From the NCBI RefSeq assembly GCF_011758645.1, contig NZ_JAAMOZ010000002.1, positions 1-64,000 of the forward strand: a DNA stretch of 64,000 bases, written 5' to 3'. The position numbers and the translations under genes are program-made. Position 1 is the stretch's first letter. Every line of letters starts with the position of its first letter. This DNA comes from Brooklawnia cerclae. Its GTDB lineage: Bacteria > Actinomycetota > Actinomycetes > Propionibacteriales > Propionibacteriaceae. Shown here one piece after another: positions 8,048 to 16,488 of the stretch. The notes beneath the pieces were generated by a model, which worked only from the letters and a program-made list of their open reading frames with translations, was not told the DNA's origin and ran no database searches.

Positions 8048-9067
8048 ATGACCGATCTGATCGAAGTCCCTGACGACTTCGAAGCTTCGATCCAGCACGC
8101 CCTCGACCAGGACGACGCCGCTCGCGCGATCGTGGCCACCGCATTGGACAAGGGCCTGGAGCGGGTCTACCTCGTGGGCTGTGGTGGTTCGCACTTCGGC
8201 ACCTACCCCGCGTTCGACCTCCTCGACCGGAACACCACGGCATTCGCGACCCAGCGGATCTCCAGCGCCGAACTCACCTCCCGCGCACCCGCCGGCCTGA
8301 ACGAGCACGCGTTGGTGATCGCCGCCTCGCATTCGGGCAATACCCCGGAGACTGCGGACGCGGCGGAGTTCGCCCGTACGCGGGGCGCGACCGTGGTGGC
8401 CATCGCTCGCGAGGGCGACTCGCGGCTGGCCCGTGCCGGGCACGTCCACCTGGACTATCCGAACACCATCACCATCACCGAGCCCAAGCTCGTCCACAAC
8501 GAGCAGTTGGCGCTGGCCCTGCTCGAGGGAGTCGGCGCCGGTGAGAAGGCCGCCCTCCTGCGTCCGAGCCTCGCGGCGCTGCCCGCGGCGCTGCGCGCGG
8601 TGAAGGACGAGATCGCCGCAACCGGTGAACGGGTGGCCGACGTGGTGGCCGACGCCCCGCTCAGCTACATCGTGGCGGGTGGAGCCGCCTACGGCATGGC
8701 CAAGATGATGGCCTGGTGCTACTTCCAGGAGATGCAGTGGATGAACGCCGCGGCCATCAACGGCGGTGACTTCTTCCACGGCCCGCTGGAGATGATCGGC
8801 CCCGACACCCCGCTGGTGGTGCTCCAGGCCGAGGACGACGCACGTGCGCTGGGCGAACGTGTCGTCCGTTTCGGGGAGCAGTACACGTCCCAGTTGGCGG
8901 TGATCGACACCGCCGGCCTCACGCTGCCCGGCATCGACCCGCAGGCGCGGCCCGATCTCAGCGTGCTCGCGCTCATGAGCGCGGAGCGCCGGGTGCTCGA
9001 TCATGTGGCGGCCCGGCGTGGCCACGACACATCCGTTCGCCGTTACATGTACAAGGTTCAGTATTGA
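8048..9067 (+). CDS. frlB: SIS-domain fructosamine-6-phosphate deglycase, FrlB type
   Basis: This 339-residue protein has two SIS (phosphosugar-binding) domains. The first contains VGCGGSHFGTYP and SHSGNTPET. The second carries the FrlB/AgaS-type motif GGDFFHGPLEM with H244. The C terminus, SVRRYMYKVQY, matches the pattern of E. coli FrlB (ERRYYGGLVEY), where terminal residues reach the neighbouring active site. Known FrlB enzymes convert fructoselysine 6-phosphate, or related fructosamine 6-phosphates, to glucose 6-phosphate and the free amine. The gene directly precedes an FrlD-type kinase. Together with the kinase it forms the canonical two-step Amadori pathway in the cytoplasm. The amino-acid part of the substrate cannot be read from sequence. 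Confidence 0.88.
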   Translation: MTDLIEVPDDFEASIQHALDQDDAARAIVATALDKGLERVYLVGCGGSHFGTYPAFDLLDRNTTAFATQRISSAELTSRAPAGLNEHALVIAASHSGNTPETADAAEFARTRGATVVAIAREGDSRLARAGHVHLDYPNTITITEPKLVHNEQLALALLEGVGAGEKAALLRPSLAALPAALRAVKDEIAATGERVADVVADAPLSYIVAGGAAYGMAKMMAWCYFQEMQWMNAAAINGGDFFHGPLEMIGPDTPLVVLQAEDDARALGERVVRFGEQYTSQLAVIDTAGLTLPGIDPQARPDLSVLALMSAERRVLDHVAARRGHDTSVRRYMYKVQY

Positions 9068-9068
9068 G

Positions 9069-9920
9069 ATGAGGTTGTTGGGAGCAGGCGACAATGTCGT
9101 TGATCGCTATCGAAGCCTCGGGCGATACTTCCCGGGCGGCAACGCGGTCAACGTGGCGGTCTTCGCCGCCCGGCAGGGCGCGGCGAGCGCCTACCTGGGT
9201 GTGGTCGGGGACGACGAGGCCGGCAAGCACGTTCTGGCCGCACTGGATGCCGAGCGGGTGGACACGAGCCATGTGCGGGTTGTCCACGGGCCGAACGCCA
9301 CGGCCGATGTCGACCTGGTCGGCAACGATCGGGTCTTCGTGGGTTCCGACCGTGGCGTGGCGATGTTCACCCCGGATGCCCGGCAGCTCGACGTCATGGC
9401 CGGATATGACGTGGTCCATTGCGGCTACGCCTCCGCGATGCTGGCCAGCGTCCCCGACCTCGTTCAGCACACCAAGGTCTCCTATGATTTCGCCAACCGG
9501 TTCGTGGCCGATGACATCGTCCGCCACGCCGGTGGCCTGTATCTCGCGGCTTTCTCGGCGGGGCACCTGCCTTCCGACGAGGCCCTGCGGCTGGTTGAGC
9601 GTGCCACGGCAGCCGGCGCTCGCTACGTTCTCGCCACCCGGGGCGCCGCCGGCGCCTATCTCGCCGGGCCGCACGGCGTGACGTTCGCCGCTGCGGAACC
9701 GATCAAGGCCGTCGACACCCTGGGTGCCGGTGACGCGTTCATCGCCACCGTGCTCGTTCGCCTGTTCGCGGGCGATCCACCCGGGGTCGCGACGACCGCC
9801 GCGAGCCACGTCGCGGCCCAGGTCTGCCTCGACTACGGTGCCTTCGGCCACGGTGCCGCCTATTCTCCGGACGACGCGACGACCACATCCGTCTCCACTA
9901 CGAAAGGAGCAGCCTCATGA
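9069..9920 (+). CDS. frlD: PfkB-family fructosamine kinase, FrlD type
   Basis: This 283-residue ribokinase-fold kinase starts one base after the frlB stop. The N terminus (AGDNVVDRY, then GGNAVNVAVFAARQG) and the NDRVF segment are shared with E. coli fructoselysine kinase FrlD. The PfkB signature DTLGAGDAF carries the catalytic base D222. Known members phosphorylate O6 of fructoselysine or fructosyl amino acids to make the FrlB substrate. An in-frame ATG at 9003 would overlap frlB by 65 nt and give a non-homologous extension, so I use 9069. The 3' end overlaps hyuA (ATGA). Confidence 0.9.
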   Translation: MRLLGAGDNVVDRYRSLGRYFPGGNAVNVAVFAARQGAASAYLGVVGDDEAGKHVLAALDAERVDTSHVRVVHGPNATADVDLVGNDRVFVGSDRGVAMFTPDARQLDVMAGYDVVHCGYASAMLASVPDLVQHTKVSYDFANRFVADDIVRHAGGLYLAAFSAGHLPSDEALRLVERATAAGARYVLATRGAAGAYLAGPHGVTFAAAEPIKAVDTLGAGDAFIATVLVRLFAGDPPGVATTAASHVAAQVCLDYGAFGHGAAYSPDDATTTSVSTTKGAAS

Positions 9921-12019
9921 GCCTGCGCATCGGCGTGGACACGGGGGGAACCTTCACCGACGTGTGCGCCTTCGATGAGCAGACCGGGCGTCTGCACGTC
10001 CGCAAGGTCTCCAGCACGCCCGCCGACCCCGGCATGGCCATCCTCCAGGGGGTGGCCGAGATCCTCGACCAGATCGGGGACCGCCGGATCGGTGAGGTCT
10101 CCTACTTCGCCCACGGCACCACGGTCGGCACGAACGCGCTGCTCACCGGCGGAGGCGTGCGCACCGGCCTGATCACCACTCGCGGCTTCCGCGACCTGCT
10201 CGAACTCGGGCGGGGCCGTCGTCCCTCCATGTACGACATCCAGGTCGACAAGCCCGAGCCCTTCGTCCCCCGGCATCTGCGCCTGGAGGTCACCGAGCGC
10301 GTCCGGCACACCGGGGCGATCGAGACCCCGCTGGACGAGAACGACGTCCGCGTGGCCGTGCGCGCTCTGAAGGACGCGGGCGTCGAGTCCGTGGCCGTCT
10401 GCCTGCTGTACAGCTACCTCGTGGACGACCACGAGAAGCGCATCGCCGAGATCATCGCCGAGGAGTTCGGGGATGCCTATGTGTCACTGTCGAGCGAGGT
10501 GCTGCCGGAGTTCCGGGAGTACGAGCGGCTGTCCACGGTGGTCACGAACGCCTACGTCGGCCCCGTCGTCTTCCGCTACCTCGTGCGGCTGCGCGAGAAG
10601 CTCGCCGAAGCGGGGCTCAAGGCGGTGCCGCACGTCACGCAGAGCAACGGTGGTGTCATCCCGTTCCAGACCGCGGAGCAGATGCCCGTGCGGCTGATCC
10701 TGTCCGGCCCGAGCACCGGCGTGGTGGGGGCGGCGCAGATCTGCCAGGCGGCGGGCTTCGGCGACATCATCACCTTCGACATGGGTGGCACCAGTTCGGA
10801 CGTCTCGCTCGTCCAGGACGGCAAGCCCAAGGTCACCTCGGGCATGGAACTCGACAACCGCCCGATCCGTTCCCCGATGCTCGACATCCACACCGTGGGC
10901 GCCGGCGGCGGCTCGCTGGGGTGGATCGACAGCGGCGGCCATCTGCGCGTCGGCCCGCAGAGCGCCGGAGCCATGCCCGGCCCGGCCTGCTACGGCAACG
11001 GCGGCGAGGCCACCGTGACCGATGCGAACGTGGTGCTGCGGATGCTCAACCCGGAATACCTGCTCAACGGGCAGATGAAGATCGACCGGGAGCTCTCGGT
11101 GGCGGCCGTCGACAGGCTCGGCGGGCAGCTCGGCCTCAGCGCCGAACAGGCCGCGCTGGGCATCCTGCGCGTGGTCACGGCAAACATGGCCCGCGCGATC
11201 CGGGTGGTCTCGGTGCAGCGCGGTTACGACCCCCGCGACTACGCCCTGGTGCCGTTCGGCGGGGCGGGCCCGCTGCACGCGTCCCGGCTCGCCCGTGAAC
11301 TCGGCATGACCACCGTCGTCGTGCCGGAGATCCCGGGTGCGCAGTCGGCGCTCGGCCTGCTGATGACCGACGTGAAGACCGACTTCATGAAGACCCAGAT
11401 CGTCGGGCTGGACGCCGCGCACGTGTCCGAGATCGAGGCCGCCTTCGCGGTGCTCGACGAGCAGGCCGCGGAGTGGTTCGCCGAGGAAGGCGTCTCGTCC
11501 GAGGGACGCTCGGCCGTTCGCCGCATCGAGCTGCGCTACGCCGGGCAGAACTTCGAACTCCCGGTCGAACTGCCGGAGGGTCTGCTGGTGCCCGTCGAGC
11601 TCCCGTCCGGCCTGGAACTGTCGGACGAGGCGATCGGCTGGATCACCGAGGCGTTCCACGTCGCGCACGAGCGCGTCTACGGCTATCGCTCCCCCGAGTC
11701 GCCGATCGAGGCGGTCACCTTCCGCCTGGAGGCCCACGGAACGGCCCCGCAGGTCGGCCTGCACACGTACGAGGCCGCCGGTCCCGACGCGAGTTCGGCG
11801 GTCATCGGGACGCGCGAGACATGTTTCGACGCCGATGCCGGCTATCAGCGGATCGACGTCTACGACCGGGCGCTGCTGCGTCCGGGGAACACGATCAGCG
11901 GGCCCGCGATCGTGGAACAGATGGACACCACCACCGTCCTGCTGCCCGGCGACACCCTGGTGGTGGACGAGTGGAAGAACCTGATCATCCGGATCGAGGA
12001 CGGTATCAATGAGCTCTGA
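9917..12019 (+). CDS. hyuA: ATP-dependent hydantoinase/5-oxoprolinase, subunit A
   Basis: This 700-residue subunit belongs to the hydantoinase A/oxoprolinase family. It has the actin/HSP70-like nucleotide-binding fold: phosphate-1 motif GVDTGGTFTDV (residues 6-16), HGTTVGTNALL, then DMGGTSSDV and GAGGGSLGW. The C-terminal acetophenone-carboxylase-like domain is present. Family members use ATP to open cyclic imides or lactams (5-oxoproline, N-methylhydantoin) or to carboxylate ketones. It pairs with subunit B, which overlaps it by 11 nt. Its position behind frlBD and under the same operators implies a substrate released from, or attached to, a glycated compound. That link is inference. Confidence 0.9.
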   Translation: MSLRIGVDTGGTFTDVCAFDEQTGRLHVRKVSSTPADPGMAILQGVAEILDQIGDRRIGEVSYFAHGTTVGTNALLTGGGVRTGLITTRGFRDLLELGRGRRPSMYDIQVDKPEPFVPRHLRLEVTERVRHTGAIETPLDENDVRVAVRALKDAGVESVAVCLLYSYLVDDHEKRIAEIIAEEFGDAYVSLSSEVLPEFREYERLSTVVTNAYVGPVVFRYLVRLREKLAEAGLKAVPHVTQSNGGVIPFQTAEQMPVRLILSGPSTGVVGAAQICQAAGFGDIITFDMGGTSSDVSLVQDGKPKVTSGMELDNRPIRSPMLDIHTVGAGGGSLGWIDSGGHLRVGPQSAGAMPGPACYGNGGEATVTDANVVLRMLNPEYLLNGQMKIDRELSVAAVDRLGGQLGLSAEQAALGILRVVTANMARAIRVVSVQRGYDPRDYALVPFGGAGPLHASRLARELGMTTVVVPEIPGAQSALGLLMTDVKTDFMKTQIVGLDAAHVSEIEAAFAVLDEQAAEWFAEEGVSSEGRSAVRRIELRYAGQNFELPVELPEGLLVPVELPSGLELSDEAIGWITEAFHVAHERVYGYRSPESPIEAVTFRLEAHGTAPQVGLHTYEAAGPDASSAVIGTRETCFDADAGYQRIDVYDRALLRPGNTISGPAIVEQMDTTTVLLPGDTLVVDEWKNLIIRIEDGINEL

Positions 12020-13679
12020 CAACGCAGAGGCCCGGCAGGTGGCCCAGGATCCCGTCCTCGTCGAGGTCATCGGCTCAGCGCTGTCGACCATCGTCGAGGA
12101 GATGAGCGAGACCCTGGTCAAGGCCGCGTTCTCGCCCAACATCAAGGAGCGGCGCGACTGCACGGCGAGCCTCTTCGACGCCGCCGGCCAGGCGATCGCC
12201 CAGGACGAGGGCGGATCCCCGCTCCACCTGGGGTCGCTGATGGGCATCGTCGGGGCGATCCGCAGCCGGTTCGGCGAGGCCGACATCCGGCCCGGCGACG
12301 TCTTCATCGGCAACGATCCCTACTCCGGCGGCGGTTCGCACCTGCCCGACATCGTCCTGGCCTCCCCGATCTTCGTCGAGGGCGAACTCACGGCCTGGGC
12401 GGCCGCCCTGGCCCACCACGCGGACTTCGGCGACCGGGGCCACGCCCACATCTACCAGGAGGCCATCCGCATCCCACCCGTGCACCTCGTGCGGGAAGGC
12501 GTCATGCAGGACGAACTGCTCGCCCTGATCCTGCTGAACTGCCAGATCCCCGAGGAGCGGAAGGCCGATCTCCGCGCCCAGCAGGCCGCACTGCGGGTGG
12601 CCATCACCCGCTACACCGAGCTGTGCGGGCGGTACGGGGCCGACCGGATGCGGGCCGTCGGGCAGGAACTGCTCGACTACACCGAGCGACGCACCCGCGC
12701 GGCGATCGCCGCGTTCCCCGACGGTGAGTACACCTTCAGCGACAAGTTCGACTGCCCCGAGCTGGACGACGAGCTGACGCTGCGGGTGCGCATCGTGGTG
12801 GACGGCGACGAGATGCTGTTCGACTTCGCCGGAAACCCACCGCAGGTGCGCGCGAGCGTCAACGTGGTCTGGTCGGGTCTGTATGCGGCCGTCTACTACA
12901 CGGTGAAGACGATGATCGACCCCGACATCAACCCGAACGCGGGGTTGTACCGGCCGATCCGCATCGAGGCGCCGAAGGGCTCGATCCTCAACAGCGTCGA
13001 GCCCGCTGCCGTGAACGGCCGTAGTGAGACCTGCCAGCGGGTGGTCGACCTGATCACCGGCGCGCTGGCGCCCGCGGTGCCCGAGCGGGTGACGGCGGCG
13101 TCCAACGGCGCCAACACGGGCGTCCACTTCTCGGGGCACGACTCGGCACGCGACCGCGACTTCGTCTACCTGGAGACCATCGGGGGAGGCTCCGGTGCCC
13201 GGTTCGACAAGGATGGGCTCGACGGCGTCCAGGTGCACATGACGAACACCTCGAACCTGCCGGTCGAGAGCCTTGAGGCCGAGTATCCCCTTGTCGTGGA
13301 GGCATACGAGTTGCTGGACGACTCGGGTGGCATCGGCGAGCACCGGGGTGGCCTCGGAATCCGCAGGAAGGTGCGGGTGGAGGCCGACGACGTGCACTTC
13401 TGGCTCGACACCAGTCGGCTGCGCTCGCGGCCCTGGGGACTGTTCGGCGGCGGGGAAGGCGACTCGGCACGCTGTGTGCTCAGCGAGGACGCCCGGCCGA
13501 TCGACCACGGGTACACCGTGTTGCAGCCCGGGCAGACCGCCTCGATCGAGACGGCCGGGGCCGGTGGCTACGGTTCCCCGGCGAAGCGCCCGCCCGAGTC
13601 GGTCGACCAGGACCTGCGCGAGGGCAGGATCTCGGCCGAGACCGCCGAGCAGTACCGGGAACTCCGCGAGAAGGGCTGA
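12009..13679 (+). CDS. hyuB: ATP-dependent hydantoinase/5-oxoprolinase, subunit B
   Basis: This 556-residue protein matches the hydantoinase B/oxoprolinase family. Visible hallmarks are the N-terminal DPVLVEVIGSALSTIVEEM, the segment FSPNIKERRDCTASLFDA, GDVFIGNDPYSGGGSHLPDI, HADFGDRG, and the late ETIGGGSGAR and VHMTNTSNLPVE. The last two are typical of this subunit. It should form the catalytic complex with HyuA. The protein is full length. It is the last gene of the operon, and a repeat array followed by a strong hairpin lies behind it. Confidence 0.92.
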   Translation: MSSDNAEARQVAQDPVLVEVIGSALSTIVEEMSETLVKAAFSPNIKERRDCTASLFDAAGQAIAQDEGGSPLHLGSLMGIVGAIRSRFGEADIRPGDVFIGNDPYSGGGSHLPDIVLASPIFVEGELTAWAAALAHHADFGDRGHAHIYQEAIRIPPVHLVREGVMQDELLALILLNCQIPEERKADLRAQQAALRVAITRYTELCGRYGADRMRAVGQELLDYTERRTRAAIAAFPDGEYTFSDKFDCPELDDELTLRVRIVVDGDEMLFDFAGNPPQVRASVNVVWSGLYAAVYYTVKTMIDPDINPNAGLYRPIRIEAPKGSILNSVEPAAVNGRSETCQRVVDLITGALAPAVPERVTAASNGANTGVHFSGHDSARDRDFVYLETIGGGSGARFDKDGLDGVQVHMTNTSNLPVESLEAEYPLVVEAYELLDDSGGIGEHRGGLGIRRKVRVEADDVHFWLDTSRLRSRPWGLFGGGEGDSARCVLSEDARPIDHGYTVLQPGQTASIETAGAGGYGSPAKRPPESVDQDLREGRISAETAEQYRELREKG

Positions 13680-13691
13680 GCGCTCAGCGGT

Positions 13692-13849
13692 CGTTTCGAC
13701 AGGCTCAACGATCGTTTCGACGGGCTCAACGGGCGTTTCGACGGGCGTTTCGACAAGCTCAACGGGCGTTTCGACAGGCTCAACGGGCGTTTCGACAGGC
13801 TCAACGGGCGTTTCGGCGGGTGGCGGCGATCGTTTCGACAGGCTCAACG
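13692..13849. repeat. Array of 19-bp direct repeats (CGTTTCGACAGGCTCAACG)
   Basis: Six full copies start at 13692, 13713, 13746, 13767, 13788 and 13831, with partial copies near 13734 and 13809. They differ only at one position (CGACAGG, CGACGGG or CGACAAG). Copies are mostly 21 bp apart. The complementary core TTGAGCTTGTCGAAA recurs in the two hairpins just downstream. This is a local expansion of an intergenic repeat family, not a CRISPR array, because there are no unique spacers of constant length. Confidence 0.85.
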
Positions 13850-13863
13850 AGCGTCTCGCTCCC

Positions 13864-13888
13864 GGTCCTTGAGCTTGTCGAAAGGACC
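13864..13888. repeat. Palindromic copy of the same repeat family
   Basis: GGTCCTT (13864-13870) and AAGGACC (13882-13888) flank GAGCTTGTCGA. The same hairpin core recurs 61 bp further on, within the terminator. Confidence 0.75.
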
Positions 13889-13917
13889 TCGACATGGGTG
13901 AGCCCGGCGAACTCCTC

Positions 13918-13956
13918 GGGTCTCGGTCCTTGAGCTTGTCGAAAGGACCGAGACCC
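13918..13956. terminator. Bidirectional hairpin between hyuB and the E1-like gene
   Basis: A perfect 14-bp stem (GGGTCTCGGTCCTT with its complement at 13943-13956) has an 11-nt loop and ends at the stop codon of the convergent gene. It can serve both strands as a terminator. Confidence 0.7.
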
Positions 13957-16302
13957 TCACAGCCCCATGACGCCCAGGGCCGCATTGACGACGGATCCCG
14001 CGTCGAGGCGATGGGCGGCGTAGAGGTCGGCGACGGCCCCGGACTGGCCGAACGCGTCCACACCGAGGCTCGCCGAACAGACGCCGAGTGCTCCTCCCAG
14101 CCAGGCGAGATGGTGGCTGGACGCGTCCTGCACCGTGACGATCGGCGCGCGGTGCGGGAAGCAGGCCCGCAGGACGCCCGGCAGGTCGGGCACGCGCGCC
14201 GAGCCGATGCCGTCCTCCACGCCGCGGCGCCACGCCCGGTAGAGGCGGCCCGGGCTGGTGATGTCGACGACGTCGACCGCCACGCCCTCGTCCGACAATT
14301 CGTCGGCGGCGGCGAGCACCTCGGGCATCACCGCGCCGGTGGCGGCCAGCGTGACGCGCGGCCGTGGCGCGTCGTCCTCGTCGGCGGCACGCAGCCGGTA
14401 GGCGCCCTGGAGCACCTGTGAACGCAGCGACGCCTCGCCGATGCGGGCGAGGGCGTCGGCGAACGGCTGCTGGGGGATCGTCCGCGTGCTGAGCCGGAAA
14501 TACCCCACCTCGGGGTGGACGCCGTCGGCGGCGGCGACCCGCGCCAGCGCGTCGCACAGCGTCCAGTCGAGTGCCTGCACGTAGGCGGGTTCGTGGTAGG
14601 TGACCCCCGGGAGCTCCGTGCCGATCGAGGCGGTGACGGTCGACTGGTGCGACCCGCCTTCCGGAGCGAGGGTGACGCCCGAGGGTGTGCCGGCGAACAC
14701 GAAGCCCGCGCCCGTGTAGGCGGCGTAGATGAGCGCGTCGAGGCCGCGGCAGACGAACGGGTCGTAGAGCGTCCCGACGGGCAGCAGCCGTTGGCCCGAG
14801 AAGGCCTCGGCACTCCCGAGCTGGCCCAGCAGGCTGAACATGTTCATCTCGGAGATCCCGAGTTCGATGTGCTGGCCGGTGGGGGTCTCGCGCCAGCGCA
14901 GCATCGGGTCGTCCGACCAGGTGCGGCGCTCGTGCTCGGCAAAGATGCCCGTGCGATTGATCCAGCCCGCGAGGTTGGTCGAGGTGGCGACGTCCGGCGA
15001 GGTGGTCACGAGGTAGGGGCGGACGCGTTCGTCGCGTGACAGGTCGACCAGGATGCGCCCGAACCCTTCCTGGGTGCTGATCGGCCGCGCGACATGGGGA
15101 GACGTCGTGACCGGGACGACCGGCCGGGGCCCGGAGGGACGCGGGGAACGTCGCAGGTGGGCGGCGCGCTCGGCCAGGAGGCGCCCCTCGGGCGAGTCGG
15201 GCGCGAAGCGGTCCCATTCGGTGTCGGCCGTGAGGCCGATGCGGTCGCGGAGCTGCTCGACCTGTTCGGTGGTCAGGACGGCCGCGTGGTTGCGGGCCTG
15301 GCCCTGGATCGGCAGCCCCCATCCCTTGTGGGTGTAGGCGAACACGACCGTCGGCCGCGTCGGGTCCGCGTCCGACTGCCTCAGGGCGTCGAGGACGCTG
15401 GCCAGGTCGTGACCGCCGAGGTCGGTCACGAGGCCCGCGACGGTCTGGTCGTCCAGGTCGTGCAACAAGGCGTCTACCTCGCCGGGTGCGCCTGCCAGGA
15501 AGCGGTCGCGCAGGTCGCCGGGTGCCAGGCCGAACAGCGACTGGTAGCGCTCGTTGGGCATGGCGTCGATCCACTCGAGCAGGGCGCCGCCGTCGTTGTC
15601 GTCCACGAAACGGCGGAGGCGGTGCCCGTACTTGACCTCGATCGCCTGCCAGCCGTGGGCGGCGAAGGCGGCGTGCCAAGGGCTGATCCGCACGTCGGGG
15701 ACGATCCGGTCGAGCGACTGGCGGTTGAAGTCGACCAGCCAGGTCACCTGGCCCAGAGCGGTGGTGGCAGGGTCGTGCACGGCCTCCCAGACGTTGCCCT
15801 CGTCCAACTCGGCGTCCCCCAGGACGGCGACGAACCGCGACCGGGGACGCTCGCCGAAGTGCGCGTTCACGTAGTCACGGGTCGTGGCGGCGAAGATCGT
15901 CGCCGTGGGGCCGAGCCCCACCGATCCCGTCGAGAAGTCGACCCGATCGGGGTCCTTGGTGCGCGACGGGTACGCCTGGAGCCCGCCGAACCGGCGCAGC
16001 GCCGTCAGCTGCGAGGCGTCCAGCGTGCCCATGAGGTAGTTCAGGGCATGCAGCACAGGGCTGCTATGCGGCTTGACGGCGACGAGGTCGTCCGCGTCGA
16101 GGTGGTGCAGGTACAGCGCGGTCATCAGCGTCACCATCGATGCGCACGACGCCTGGTGACCGCCTACTTTCAGCCCGTCGGGATTGGGCCGGCGGTGGTT
16201 GGCCACCTCGATCATGTTGGTCGCGAGCCACAGCACCCGCTGCTGGATGTCGTCCAGAACCTCGAGATCGGCCGATGTGTCCGACGCCTTGTAGCCCGAC
16301 AT
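13957..16302 (-). CDS. Homodimeric 2-oxoacid dehydrogenase E1 / transketolase-family protein (AceE-like)
   Basis: This 781-residue thiamine-diphosphate enzyme has the order of the homodimeric pyruvate dehydrogenase E1 component. An N-terminal ThDP-binding domain includes STGSVGLGPTATIFAA and the motif GDAELDEGNVWEAV...DFNRQSLD near residue 160. A central pyrimidine-binding domain contains IELGISEMNMFSLLGQLG, and a transketolase-type C-terminal domain follows. E. coli AceE is about 100 residues longer. The gene stands alone, with no E2 or E3 partner in the window, so it may act as a stand-alone decarboxylase or transketolase-like enzyme. GGAGG lies 5 nt before the ATG at 16302. A GTG two codons earlier overlaps that ribosome site and is rejected as the start. 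Confidence 0.8.
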   Translation of the reverse strand: MSGYKASDTSADLEVLDDIQQRVLWLATNMIEVANHRRPNPDGLKVGGHQASCASMVTLMTALYLHHLDADDLVAVKPHSSPVLHALNYLMGTLDASQLTALRRFGGLQAYPSRTKDPDRVDFSTGSVGLGPTATIFAATTRDYVNAHFGERPRSRFVAVLGDAELDEGNVWEAVHDPATTALGQVTWLVDFNRQSLDRIVPDVRISPWHAAFAAHGWQAIEVKYGHRLRRFVDDNDGGALLEWIDAMPNERYQSLFGLAPGDLRDRFLAGAPGEVDALLHDLDDQTVAGLVTDLGGHDLASVLDALRQSDADPTRPTVVFAYTHKGWGLPIQGQARNHAAVLTTEQVEQLRDRIGLTADTEWDRFAPDSPEGRLLAERAAHLRRSPRPSGPRPVVPVTTSPHVARPISTQEGFGRILVDLSRDERVRPYLVTTSPDVATSTNLAGWINRTGIFAEHERRTWSDDPMLRWRETPTGQHIELGISEMNMFSLLGQLGSAEAFSGQRLLPVGTLYDPFVCRGLDALIYAAYTGAGFVFAGTPSGVTLAPEGGSHQSTVTASIGTELPGVTYHEPAYVQALDWTLCDALARVAAADGVHPEVGYFRLSTRTIPQQPFADALARIGEASLRSQVLQGAYRLRAADEDDAPRPRVTLAATGAVMPEVLAAADELSDEGVAVDVVDITSPGRLYRAWRRGVEDGIGSARVPDLPGVLRACFPHRAPIVTVQDASSHHLAWLGGALGVCSASLGVDAFGQSGAVADLYAAHRLDAGSVVNAALGVMGL

Positions 16303-16418
16303 GTCCACCTCCGTTGGCGCGCGGTCGAAGCTGCCAACAATCTAGCCCGTGACGTGGTGCGACGAGATGCCGCCCCGGTCGGGAGATAGTTCCTGAGAAC
16401 TCCCGGAATAGTTGACGT

Positions 16419-16433
16419 CTCAATCAAGTTGAG
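16419..16433. promoter_or_regulatory. Inverted repeat upstream of the YceI gene
   Basis: CTCAA-TCAAG-TTGAG lies 55 bp before the YceI start and directly after a TTGACG sequence (16412-16417). Its form resembles MarR-type operators (GTTGA/TCAAC half sites), but the regulator is not identified. Confidence 0.35.
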
Positions 16434-16488
16434 GTGGGTGTGAACGCCCGGATCCTCCGTTGGCGTGACGACCCAAGGAGCAACGGAA

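Noticed and set aside
13692-13849. CRISPR array
   Set aside because: Repeats are adjacent with 2-bp gaps and no unique spacers, and no cas genes are present.
13273-13872. Plus-strand ORF running through the 19-bp repeat array
   Set aside because: The repetitive Thr/Ser/Gly translation comes from the repeats. Its start is inside hyuB in another frame and it has no ribosome site.
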